DNA from: Candidatus Woesearchaeota archaeon UBA153
GTDB lineage: Archaea > Nanobdellota > Nanobdellia > Woesearchaeales > UBA525
Assembly: GCA_002503705.1 (NCBI GenBank)
Contig: DASH01000035.1
Location: 1-16,053 of the forward strand
DNA: 16,053 bases
Reading direction: 5' to 3'
A program made the position numbers and the translations under genes. Under the pieces are notes generated by a model. The model was not told the DNA's origin. It saw only the letters and a program-made list of their open reading frames with translations, and searched no databases. Each line of letters begins with the position of its first letter. The stretch's first letter is position 1. Shown here one piece after another: positions 1 to 5,283 of the stretch.

Positions 1-962
1 TCGCTCACGCTCGGCATGACGAAGACGTCGGCCATCTTGTACAGTTGCGCGCCTTGCGCTTGGTTGACGAAGCCGGGGAAGAGGACTTTGTTGCCGATGC
101 CCAGGTCCGCGGCGCGCTCGATCATCCGAGGGAGCATGTCGCCGGTGCCGGCGAGGATGAACTTGACGTTCGGGTCGACCTCGAGGACTTTCCTGGCCGC
201 CTCGATGAAGTAGTCGGGGCCTTTCTGCAACGTCACCCTGCCGAGGAAGAGGACGATCTTGTCGTCCGGGCTGATTTTGAAGCGTTGCTCGAAACTCGGC
301 TCGACGGCGGAGACGGCGTTGTAGATGACCCGTGTTTTCCGGGCGTCGGTGTAGTACTGGTTGATGCAGCGTTGCCGGACGAGATTGCTGACGGTGATGA
401 CGATGTCCGCCGCGTCCATGCCGGCCTTCTCGATCGCGTAGACGCGCGAGTCGGCGTGGTGGCCGCCGGTCTTGTCGAACTCGGTGATGTGGACGTGGAC
501 GATGAGCGGCTTGCCCGTGAGCTTCTTCAGGCGCATCGCGGCGGGGAACGTCGTCCAGTCGTGCGCGTGGATGACGTCGAAGTCGCCGAGGAACGGGAGC
601 AGGAGTTCCGCTTTCTCCGCGAAGCGTTCGATCTCCGCGAGGAGGTTGTGGCCGTAGAGTTTTCCGGAAGAGCCGTGCGTCTGGCCGAGGAGGCGCTGGT
701 AGTCTGCGCGGTAGCTGTCCATGCTGCCGTACGGGGTCATGAGGCTGGGCACTCTCGCGAGGGTGATCTTGCTGTCCGCGACCAGGTTGTCCGCGACGAG
801 AAGGTTGACGAAATCAGCGTGCACCGCTCGCGGGCCCGAGGGCATGAGGTAGGTGACGCTGACGCCTCGCTGGGCGAGCGCTTTCGTCAGTTCGTAGCAG
901 ACGACGCCGACCCCCCCAGCGAAGTAGGGCGGGAACTCCCACCCTAACATCAGCACCTTCAC
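1..962 (-). CDS. GT4-family glycosyltransferase (glycogen/starch synthase-like), 3' end outside window
   Basis: Read on the minus strand from a GTG at 962, the frame stays open to the window edge (320 codons seen). The N-terminus begins MKVLMLGWEFPPYFAGGVG, the nucleotide-sugar/acceptor glycine loop of GT-B enzymes of the glycogen synthase/GT4 type. A HAHDW motif follows at about residues 132-136, then a linker into the second Rossmann domain with LFLGRVTLQKGPDYF near residue 240 and LAGTGDMLPRMIERA after it. The last visible residues are FVMPSVSE, the usual nucleotide-binding region, so only the final 80 or so residues should be missing. A GGTGAGG sequence sits just before the GTG and supports this start. 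It should transfer a sugar from an activated donor in the cytoplasm, to glycogen, a glycolipid or a surface glycan; the substrate cannot be decided. An archaeal promoter lies about 130 bases upstream, leaving a long leader. Confidence 0.9.
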   Translation of the reverse strand, partial: MKVLMLGWEFPPYFAGGVGVVCYELTKALAQRGVSVTYLMPSGPRAVHADFVNLLVADNLVADSKITLARVPSLMTPYGSMDSYRADYQRLLGQTHGSSGKLYGHNLLAEIERFAEKAELLLPFLGDFDVIHAHDWTTFPAAMRLKKLTGKPLIVHVHITEFDKTGGHHADSRVYAIEKAGMDAADIVITVSNLVRQRCINQYYTDARKTRVIYNAVSAVEPSFEQRFKISPDDKIVLFLGRVTLQKGPDYFIEAARKVLEVDPNVKFILAGTGDMLPRMIERAADLGIGNKVLFPGFVNQAQGAQLYKMADVFVMPSVS

Positions 963-1012
963 GACCTCACCCCTTCTTCCCTGACGGAAGCCCTCTTTTT
1001 TCTCAGGAGATT

Positions 1013-1055
1013 CGTCGTACCGCGGGCTCGTCATGAGCTCGTCATCGGTACGACG
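1013..1055. repeat. Perfect 10-bp inverted repeat in the glycosyltransferase leader
   Basis: The arms CGTCGTACCG (1013-1022) and CGGTACGACG (1046-1055) are perfect reverse complements separated by 23 bases. The loop itself holds two direct copies of GCTCGTCAT. The element lies between the predicted transcription start (about 1066) and the GTG at 962 of the glycosyltransferase, so it would be a hairpin in the mRNA leader or a protein-binding site. Function unknown. Confidence 0.5.
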
Positions 1056-1089
1056 TCACCACTTCCCGACGCATTCCGGTCAAGGAGGG

Positions 1090-1105
1090 TTTATAAATCT
1101 TCTTC
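1090..1105 (-). promoter_or_regulatory. Archaeal TATA/BRE promoter for the glycosyltransferase
   Basis: On the minus strand the sequence reads GAAGAAGATTTATAAAC, a purine-rich BRE followed by a strong TATA box. Transcription would start near 1066, giving a leader of about 100 bases. The TATA core is nearly palindromic, but no open frame starts at the right distance on the plus side, so the minus orientation is preferred. Confidence 0.55.
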
Positions 1106-1200
1106 TTTTGTCGTCACGCGAACCGTCGGCGAGGAGTTTTCATTCAACAGTCCCTCCATTCGAAACTCAAATACTAAATTAGTAAATAACTATGATAAAA

Positions 1201-1217
1201 ACGAAATATTTATAAAT
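1201..1217 (+). promoter_or_regulatory. BRE/TATA promoter of the wHTH regulator
   Basis: ACGAAA (BRE) is followed by ATTTATAAAT centred at about 1212, some 30 bases before the ATG at 1243. This predicts a leaderless or nearly leaderless transcript. Confidence 0.7.
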
Positions 1218-1242
1218 CTCCGACGGAAAAAGAACGAACGAG

Positions 1243-1926
1243 ATGGAGTTCGAAAGCTTCACGACGACCGCGCGCTGGCAAATATTGGAACGCCTCGCCG
1301 AACGGGAGAAATCCGCGAGCGAAATCGCCGAAGAGACCGGCGCGAGCCTGGCGAACATCAGCCAACAGCTCAAGCTGCTCGAAGCGCACGGCCTCGTCAA
1401 ACGCGTCAACACCGAGCACGTCGAAGGGGAGAAGCGCGGCGCTGGCAAGCCGCGCCAAGCGTTCGCGCTCGCCAAAGAGGTCGCCTTCCTCGCCCTCGTC
1501 AAGCGCGGCCTCGCGGCGAAGCGGACGCTGAAGCTCGACCCGCACCAGAAAGTCATCCTCGCGATCTGGGCGTTGGAGAAAGACCACGCGTACCTCGAAC
1601 GGCTGTACTGGCAGCAAGAGGGACTCGTCGCGGAGAGCGTCGCGATCGCCGTCGTCGACTCGACGCCGGAGGAGATCCACCTCCTCGTCGTCGCGCCGGA
1701 AGAACGGCTGGACAAACTGCGCAAGGCGTACAGCAAGATCATCATCAAGCCCGCCGACGGGAACGAGAAGCGCGTCATCTCGTGGACGCACTCGTTCGAA
1801 GAGCTGCGCGAAGGGCTGTCGCGCGGCGAGGAGTACTTCAAGAAGCTACTCACCAAGCCGGCAATCATCGTGGACCGGGAAGACCTGCTCCGAACATTCC
1901 TTGATGAAGTCAAAGGGAAACGGTAG
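1243..1926 (+). CDS. ArsR-like winged-helix transcriptional regulator
   Basis: 227 residues. Residues 1-55 form a clear winged-helix domain: TARWQILERLAEREKSASE, then the recognition helix region TGASLANISQQLKLLEAHG, then LVKR at the wing, as in ArsR-type archaeal regulators. The rest (about residues 75-227) is a mixed domain with no motif I can name. It includes a run of hydrophobic strands (VAIAVVDSTPEEIHLLVVAP) that could be a ligand-binding or dimerisation domain. The start is well placed, about 30 bases downstream of a TATA box, implying leaderless translation. Several long antisense frames overlap it but lack family features. Its target is unknown; the nearby small Cys-rich gene lies downstream with no promoter of its own that I can see, so the two may be cotranscribed. 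No metal-binding cysteines are present, which argues against a metal sensor. Confidence 0.85.
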   Translation: MEFESFTTTARWQILERLAEREKSASEIAEETGASLANISQQLKLLEAHGLVKRVNTEHVEGEKRGAGKPRQAFALAKEVAFLALVKRGLAAKRTLKLDPHQKVILAIWALEKDHAYLERLYWQQEGLVAESVAIAVVDSTPEEIHLLVVAPEERLDKLRKAYSKIIIKPADGNEKRVISWTHSFEELREGLSRGEEYFKKLLTKPAIIVDREDLLRTFLDEVKGKR

Positions 1927-1992
1927 TGCCGCAACTGCTGATGAACGCCCGCCGAGGAGGCGAATGAACGCCGAGCGCGGAGCTCGGTACAA

Positions 1993-2101
1993 CGCTGGCG
2001 CGGCAAAATTCGGAGTCGTCGTTCAGAGGCGTACGGACGTACTCGCAAGAACCCGGACGAGAAAATCCGGGCCGCGCCAGCGAACGTCGGCCAATGGCCG
2101 A
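1993..2101. repeat. Stem-bounded intergenic repeat, copy A (related copy at 3753-3891)
   Basis: A 12-bp perfect stem CGCTGGCGCGGC (1993-2004) with GCCGCGCCAGCG (2071-2082) encloses 66 bases. Inside is a smaller hairpin CCCGGA/TCCGGG (2052-2071). Four bases after the stem comes a second hairpin TCGGCC-AAT-GGCCGA (2087-2101). The same stem sequence and the same 3' hairpin (with TAT as loop) recur at 3753-3891, and two further short blocks are shared between the copies. Upstream, 1941-1972 holds a direct repeat of ATGAACGCC and a CCGAGC/GCTCGG hairpin. It could be a structured RNA or a small MITE-like repeat; there is no coding signal. Confidence 0.6.
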
Positions 2102-2163
2102 GAGAACGATCAACGTCGAAAGCGGTGAGCGGAAAGAGAGGTGGTAGAGCATCGTCAGGTGGT

Positions 2164-2454
2164 ATGGTGAACAAGCTCGCGAAACTGGTGAAAGAGGCCG
2201 AGTACGAGGACTTGCTGAAGCTGCGCAAGGACATCAACGAAGGGAACATGCTCCGGCTCGTCGAGGAGCGGATCGCGCAGTTCGAGAACCCGCACCGCGT
2301 CTGCCCGGTGTGCAACACGCCCATCGACCCGGAGACGGCGTTGACGCTCTACTTCGGCCCGAAAGGGCTGCGGCACCGCGCCTCGTTCGACGGCGAGGAT
2401 TGCCTCGAGTACTTCGTGACGAAGCTGGCGAAGCCGAAGCAGCAACACCGATGA
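2164..2454 (+). CDS. Small Cys/His protein, putative zinc-binding, unknown function
   Basis: 96 residues from the ATG at 2164. The first 45 residues are helical and charged (LVKEAEYEDLLKLRKDINEG). The second half holds CPVCNTPID followed by LRHRASFDGEDCLEYF, giving a CxxC pair plus a later His and Cys that could complete one zinc site. I do not recognise the family. A GTG at 2125 would add 13 residues rich in Gly, Ser and Arg, but no ribosome site precedes it. AGGTGG stands just before the ATG, rather close to it, so the start is uncertain. No separate TATA box is visible, so it may depend on transcription from the upstream regulator gene through repeat copy A. Confidence 0.65.
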   Translation: MVNKLAKLVKEAEYEDLLKLRKDINEGNMLRLVEERIAQFENPHRVCPVCNTPIDPETALTLYFGPKGLRHRASFDGEDCLEYFVTKLAKPKQQHR

Positions 2455-2459
2455 AAAGG

Positions 2460-2605
2460 GGCCGCGTTGAAAAAGTCGTGCGACCCTGCCTTGGCGGCCT
2501 CTCGAAACTGGTGTCCTGCCGGCTTGCGCCAAGCGGATTGCGCAGCCGGACGAGGATACGATGGCCGCCGCAGGGTCGCCGCGAAGCGAGACTTTCAACG
2601 CGGCC
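2460..2605 (+). ncRNA. Candidate structured RNA: 146-base element with about 30 bp of nested stems
   Basis: Nested perfect stems pair 2460-2472 with 2593-2605 (GGCCGCGTTGAAA / TTTCAACGCGGCC), 2480-2489 with 2570-2579 (GCGACCCTGC / GCAGGGTCGC), and 2493-2499 with 2563-2569. An apical stem pairs 2519-2529 with 2540-2549, with one bulged T. The structure fills the space between two plus-strand genes. A TATA box for the downstream gene lies after it, so the element belongs either to the 3' end of the upstream transcript or to an RNA of its own. It does not match RNase P, SRP or tRNA patterns known to me. The strand is assumed from the neighbouring genes. Confidence 0.5.
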
Positions 2606-2610
2606 GTGAA

Positions 2611-2626
2611 AAGGAGAATTTTTAAA
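2611..2626 (+). promoter_or_regulatory. BRE/TATA promoter of the basic helical protein gene
   Basis: AAGGAG followed by AATTTTTAAA, centred about 29 bases before the ATG at 2650, predicts an almost leaderless transcript. It lies just outside the outermost stem of the 2460-2605 element. Confidence 0.55.
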
Positions 2627-2649
2627 GGAAAGAGAAGGTGAAAGAAAGC

Positions 2650-3081
2650 ATGGCACTGCACAAGCTCAAGCGCGATTTCGAAGAGCGCCGGAACGTCCTC
2701 ATCGAGACGCTCCAGAAGAACAAGGACTCGTTGGAGTTGAGCAAGCAGCACCAAATCTACGGCGCCATCAAAGAGATCGAGAACTTCCTGAAGACCATCG
2801 ACTTCCACCAAGAACAACAAGCGAACGGGCTTGACTTCGAACTGAAAGGGCGCGACGCTGACGACGAGCCGCGCGCGGAGAAGAGGGCGAAGCCATTCCA
2901 CCGCGTCAAGACGCGGACGCGCGCGTGGTACGAAGGAGCGAAACGCGCCGTGCACGAGAAAGTCGTCAAGAAGGCCGGGCGCGCGGTGAAAGCGACGAAG
3001 CGCAAGCTCACGATGATCCGCGAGGTCGCGCGCGAAGTGAAAGAACGCTCGAAGCAGGAGCGAGAGCGGAAGGAAGAGTGA
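2650..3081 (+). CDS. Small helical protein with a strongly basic C-terminal tail, unknown function
   Basis: 143 residues. Residues 1-60 look like two amphipathic helices (MALHKLKRDFEERRNVLIE and a segment ending in IEENFLKT-like spacing, read here as IKEIENFLKTIDFH). Residues 70-143 are dominated by Lys and Arg (AVKATKRKLTMIREVAREVK, ending in ERKEE) and should be extended or helical and able to bind nucleic acid or an acidic surface. No catalytic motif, signal peptide or membrane helix is present, and I do not recognise the family. A GTG at 2638 would add four residues. The ATG at 2650 is preferred because the TATA box sits at the leaderless distance from it; GGTG about 10 bases upstream could serve as a ribosome site if the transcript starts earlier. 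Confidence 0.65.
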   Translation: MALHKLKRDFEERRNVLIETLQKNKDSLELSKQHQIYGAIKEIENFLKTIDFHQEQQANGLDFELKGRDADDEPRAEKRAKPFHRVKTRTRAWYEGAKRAVHEKVVKKAGRAVKATKRKLTMIREVAREVKERSKQERERKEE

Positions 3082-3099
3082 GTTCGAGAATTTGATATT

Positions 3100-3252
3100 C
3101 TACGGCGTCAACAGCCGTCGTTTCGCGCGCATGTAGACTCTGCCGTCGTCGTGCTTGACGACTTGGCGTTGGAGCATCCAGTCATTGCTGACCGTGACGA
3201 ACGTGAGGATCCTGCCGCCGGTTATGTCAGTACTTGAAACGCTGTGAAACAC
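3100..3252 (-). CDS. Possible 50-residue small protein
   Basis: A short minus-strand frame from GTG at 3252 to TAG at 3100. The in-frame codon two before the GTG is TAA, which limits the start. From about residue 10 the codons take the GC-rich third positions typical of the neighbouring genes, and the peptide is well mixed (GGRILTFVTVSNDWMLQRQ, then VVKHDDGRVYMRAKRRLL). A TATA-like CATATAAAAC lies at 3296-3305 on the same strand, predicting a leader of about 20 bases. The region otherwise has no gene between 3081 and 3424. The family is unknown; the basic C-terminus might bind nucleic acid. It could also be the remnant of a longer gene. Confidence 0.45.
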   Translation of the reverse strand: MFHSVSSTDITGGRILTFVTVSNDWMLQRQVVKHDDGRVYMRAKRRLLTP

Positions 3253-3295
3253 CCTTTACACCCGAACGGAAAACTCCGGTCAGAACTATTTAAGG

Positions 3296-3305
3296 TTTTA
3301 TATGC
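3296..3305 (-). promoter_or_regulatory. TATA-like element for the 50-residue gene
   Basis: On the minus strand CATATAAAAC lies about 45 bases before the GTG at 3252. Together with the plus-strand TATA box at 3353-3361 it forms a divergent promoter pair around the inverted repeat at 3324-3339. Confidence 0.35.
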
Positions 3306-3323
3306 TTGAGAAGAATGAACGGA

Positions 3324-3339
3324 TATACGATAACGTATA
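3324..3339. promoter_or_regulatory. Operator-like inverted repeat between divergent promoters
   Basis: TATACG-ATAA-CGTATA is a perfect 6-bp inverted repeat with a 4-base centre. It sits immediately upstream of the BRE/TATA of the winged-helix gene and about 20 bases from the opposing TATA. The placement suits a dimeric regulator; the small winged-helix protein itself is a possible binder, which is inference. Confidence 0.4.
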
Positions 3340-3345
3340 CTACTG

Positions 3346-3361
3346 GCGAAATATTTTTATA
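3346..3361 (+). promoter_or_regulatory. BRE/TATA promoter of the small winged-helix gene
   Basis: GCGAAAT followed by ATTTTTATA places transcription start near 3383. This leaves a leader of about 40 bases containing CCAGG and CCTGG, which can pair. Confidence 0.6.
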
Positions 3362-3423
3362 CGTGGGGGTTCACAGAACCACACCAGGGGGGAAACTATA
3401 CCTGGCGAGCGGGCGTACCGAGC

Positions 3424-3702
3424 ATGCCATTCATGTCTGACGACTTCGACGATTTGATGCGCGTCCAGCGCACCATGGCCGGCAGGCTCCGGCAGGAGAA
3501 CGAAGTCGACCAGAAGGTGAAGATGCTCAGCCTCATCCAAGGTCTCAATCCTGACAAGCGCGGCCGCATCTTGACCGAGCAGATCGTCGTCGAAGGCCGC
3601 CAGCAGGGTTTCACGGAAGACGAGGTGGAACGCCTCCTCGACAGCCTGGAATCCGACGGTTACCTGAAGAAGGTCGACCACGGCATCATGATGTTGCTGT
3701 AG
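3424..3702 (+). CDS. Small winged-helix protein resembling the C-terminal domain of archaeal MCM
   Basis: 92 residues (or 89 from the ATG at 3433). Residues 30-92 have a winged-helix layout: LSLIQGLNPDKRGRILTEQI, then GFTEDEVERLLDSLESDGYL, then a short wing KKVDHGIMML. The pattern of a helix with xxEVExxLxxLExxGxL followed by a beta hairpin at the very end of the chain is that of the C-terminal domain of archaeal MCM helicases. No ATPase domain is present, so this is a free-standing domain. It could be a DNA-binding regulator or a replication partner; I only infer the resemblance by eye. It has its own promoter, and repeat copy C follows it directly. Confidence 0.65.
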   Translation: MPFMSDDFDDLMRVQRTMAGRLRQENEVDQKVKMLSLIQGLNPDKRGRILTEQIVVEGRQQGFTEDEVERLLDSLESDGYLKKVDHGIMMLL

Positions 3703-3752
3703 GACAGATATCTTTTCTCGAACGATTTCGCTGGGCGTCAGCCCAGTCCCGT

Positions 3753-3891
3753 GCTGGCGCGGCAGGAATTCATAGTCCGGGTTCCGTATCGTCGGTACGT
3801 ACTCACGAGAAACTCACGACGTGCGAGGAACTCACGACGTACTGTGACGAGGAAAACCGTGCCGCGCCAGCTAGTGTCGGCCTATGGCCGA
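3753..3891. repeat. Stem-bounded intergenic repeat, copy C (related to 1993-2101)
   Basis: A 12-bp perfect stem GCTGGCGCGGCA (3753-3764) with TGCCGCGCCAGC (3860-3871), followed by the hairpin TCGGCC-TAT-GGCCGA (3877-3891), repeats the design of the element at 1993-2101 with identical stem bases. The interior is longer and contains three copies of ACTCACGA (3801, 3812 and 3830), two of them inside a 12-base direct repeat. Two blocks found inside the stem of the other copy, GTTCAGAGG and ACGAGAAAATCCG, occur here after the 3' hairpin (3924-3932 and 3904-3916). A separate hairpin CTGGGC-GTCA-GCCCAG precedes it at 3731-3746. No gene is evident in 3703-3951. Confidence 0.6.
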
Positions 3892-3951
3892 ATGTCGTTG
3901 CGAACGAGAAAATCCGAGAGATTGTTCAGAGGAGAGACAAACTATATCGTC

Positions 3952-4074
3952 TTACATCTTCCCTATCGCGTCTAAGGACTTCCGGTGCCCCTTGACGATC
4001 TGGCTGAACTTCTCAAGTTCGTCCTTGACGACTTCGAGCCGCGATTCATCGTCTGAATGGTCTGATTTTGCCAT
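3952..4074 (-). CDS. 40-residue protein overlapping the Fic/Doc-like gene; possible antitoxin
   Basis: The minus-strand frame from ATG at 4074 encodes 40 charged, helix-prone residues (MAKSDHSDDESRLEVVKDEL, ending KSLDAIGKM). GGAGTGG lies about 7 bases before the ATG, a good ribosome site inside the end of the upstream gene, and the two genes overlap by 29 bases in different frames. Tight overlap with a Fic/Doc-like gene suggests a partner such as an inhibitor, although Phd-type antitoxins usually come first. The codon pattern is not strong, so the assignment rests on the ribosome site and the overlap. Confidence 0.5.
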   Translation of the reverse strand: MAKSDHSDDESRLEVVKDELEKFSQIVKGHRKSLDAIGKM

Positions 4075-4447
4075 CTTTAATCCACTCCTTGATTTCTTCG
4101 TGCGTATAAAAGTTTTCCCGTATTCCTCGGAGGGCGTTCGTGACCTGCGCGGGATCGTCCGGAATTCCGAACTTTCCCTTGTTGACGAGCAGGAATTCCT
4201 TCGTGACGAGGAAGGCCGTGCGTCGATTTCCGCTCGCGAAGACGTGCTGCTTGACGAGCCCTTGGAGGAGGACGACCGCCTTGTCGTGGATGTCACCCTC
4301 CCGTTCCCGACACAAGGTGAGCACCGCTTCAAGCTTTGCGCGGCTGAGCACAACCGCCTTGTCCGCTTTCTTCGCACTTATGAGCGTGATGGCGAGAATG
4401 TTGAACTCGATAACCCTCTCGGCTGACGGATACGTCACTCGACTCAT
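4046..4447 (-). CDS. Fic/Doc-family protein with altered active-site loop
   Basis: 133 residues. The Fic/Doc signature is present as HVFASGNRRTAF (H68 to F79), corresponding to HxFx(D/E)GNxR(T). The catalytic His, the Gly-Asn anchor and the Arg are kept, but the acidic metal-binding residue is replaced by Ser72. The surrounding helices (IHDKAVVLLQGLVKQ before, LVTKEFLLVNKG after) match the Doc core, and the length is near that of Doc (about 126). Members transfer AMP or phosphate to target proteins such as EF-Tu; the Ser substitution could change or weaken catalysis. A TATA box 30 bases upstream predicts a leaderless ATG. The gene is followed by, and overlaps, a 40-residue frame. A non-catalytic regulator is the alternative. 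Confidence 0.8.
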   Translation of the reverse strand: MSRVTYPSAERVIEFNILAITLISAKKADKAVVLSRAKLEAVLTLCREREGDIHDKAVVLLQGLVKQHVFASGNRRTAFLVTKEFLLVNKGKFGIPDDPAQVTNALRGIRENFYTHEEIKEWIKDGKIRPFRR

Positions 4448-4472
4448 CGTGCCGAGGAAGAGGGAACGAATG

Positions 4473-4488
4473 TTTATAAATTCTTTGA
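4473..4488 (-). promoter_or_regulatory. TATA promoter of the Fic/Doc-like gene
   Basis: On the minus strand AAAGAATTTATAAAC is centred about 30 bases before the ATG at 4447, which again suggests a leaderless mRNA. Confidence 0.65.
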
Positions 4489-4531
4489 CGGTGAAGAGAG
4501 CGAGCAGGACGGTGTTGCGAACGAGGAATTC

Positions 4532-5194
4532 CTAAAACGGATGCCCTTTCGTGAACTCTTTCGGGTCCACTTTCAGCAGGCCGAGCTCTTTCGCCGTCAA
4601 GACCGCGATAATCGTCTGGGAATCCTTGATCGTCCCGTCAAGCACCATCTCGTACACTTGCGTCGGCGTGAACTCGTGCGCAGTCATGCCGCGCTCGGCA
4701 TCATCCAAGCGCTGCTTCGTCTTCACGAGTTTCGTCGCGACGAAGAGATGGATCGTGCACCTCATCGCGGGCGCCAAGACGTACTCGGCAATCTTGCGTA
4801 ACTCTTTCGCCTTATACCCCGCTTCCTCTTCGCACTCGCGCAGCGCGGCGTCCTCTTCGCATTCGCCCGCGTCGATAATCCCGCCGGGGAGCTCGTACAC
4901 CCACCCGTGGTTGAACGGCCGGAACGAGTGGACCAAAACGACGTTCCCGTTGTCGAGGAGGGGCAGGGCGAACGCGCCGTCCGGGACGCCGGCGATGAAC
5001 GTCTCGCGAGCCTTGCCGTCACCCCAGTCCATCAAGACCTTGTCGAGCCACGCGTACTCGTTCCCGAGGCGGCCGAGCGTCTTGATGATTCGCTTCGGCG
5101 GGACGTCGGTCGTCGGCTTAGAAGGGCTCTTCTCGTTTTTCATCGTCTTGCTCTTCACGGACTTCTTTTCGTCAGTCTTCACGGGCATGAGCAT
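4532..5194 (-). CDS. Nudix hydrolase, ADP-ribose pyrophosphatase-like
   Basis: 220 residues from ATG at 5194. The Nudix box is intact (GGIIDAGECEEDAALRECEE then EAGY, about residues 104-127), with the REXXEE metal-binding core. A proline (YVLAPAM) lies 16 residues after the box glycine, a spacing described for ADP-ribose pyrophosphatases, so hydrolysis of ADP-ribose or a related nucleoside diphosphate derivative is likely. Residues 1-35 are Lys/Ser-rich and probably disordered, an unusual extension. Alternative starts are TTG at 5197 and ATG at 5185; CGAGGTT just upstream fits the 5194 or 5185 start. It sits between the polymerase and the Fic/Doc-like gene on the same strand but has its own duplicated promoter region. 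Confidence 0.87.
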   Translation of the reverse strand: MLMPVKTDEKKSVKSKTMKNEKSPSKPTTDVPPKRIIKTLGRLGNEYAWLDKVLMDWGDGKARETFIAGVPDGAFALPLLDNGNVVLVHSFRPFNHGWVYELPGGIIDAGECEEDAALRECEEEAGYKAKELRKIAEYVLAPAMRCTIHLFVATKLVKTKQRLDDAERGMTAHEFTPTQVYEMVLDGTIKDSQTIIAVLTAKELGLLKVDPKEFTKGHPF

Positions 5195-5227
5195 CAACCT
5201 CGGGATGCGTGTCGTGAATGAGAAGCG

Positions 5228-5271
5228 CTTAATAACTTTTACGATGGAACTTGATAACTTTCACGATGGAA
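5228..5271 (-). promoter_or_regulatory. Tandem 22-bp repeat containing duplicated promoter elements upstream of the Nudix gene
   Basis: Positions 5228-5249 and 5250-5271 are head-to-tail copies of the same 22 bases with two mismatches. Each copy, on the minus strand, carries GTRAAAGTTAT, which looks like a BRE plus TATA-like element. The copy nearer the gene is about 35 bases from the ATG at 5194. The repeat spans two turns of DNA per unit, so it could also be a double operator. Confidence 0.5.
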
Positions 5272-5283
5272 AATACTCTCTGA

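Noticed and set aside
45..947. A 300-codon plus-strand open frame at the left edge
   Set aside because: The opposite strand encodes a recognisable GT4 glycosyltransferase over the same span.
1936..1972. C/D-box guide RNA suggested by TGATGA near 1939
   Set aside because: No matching D box or C'/D' pair at suitable spacing was found.
2460..2605. RNase P, SRP or 5S RNA
   Set aside because: The size and conserved core sequences do not fit any of these, so it is reported only as an unassigned structured element.
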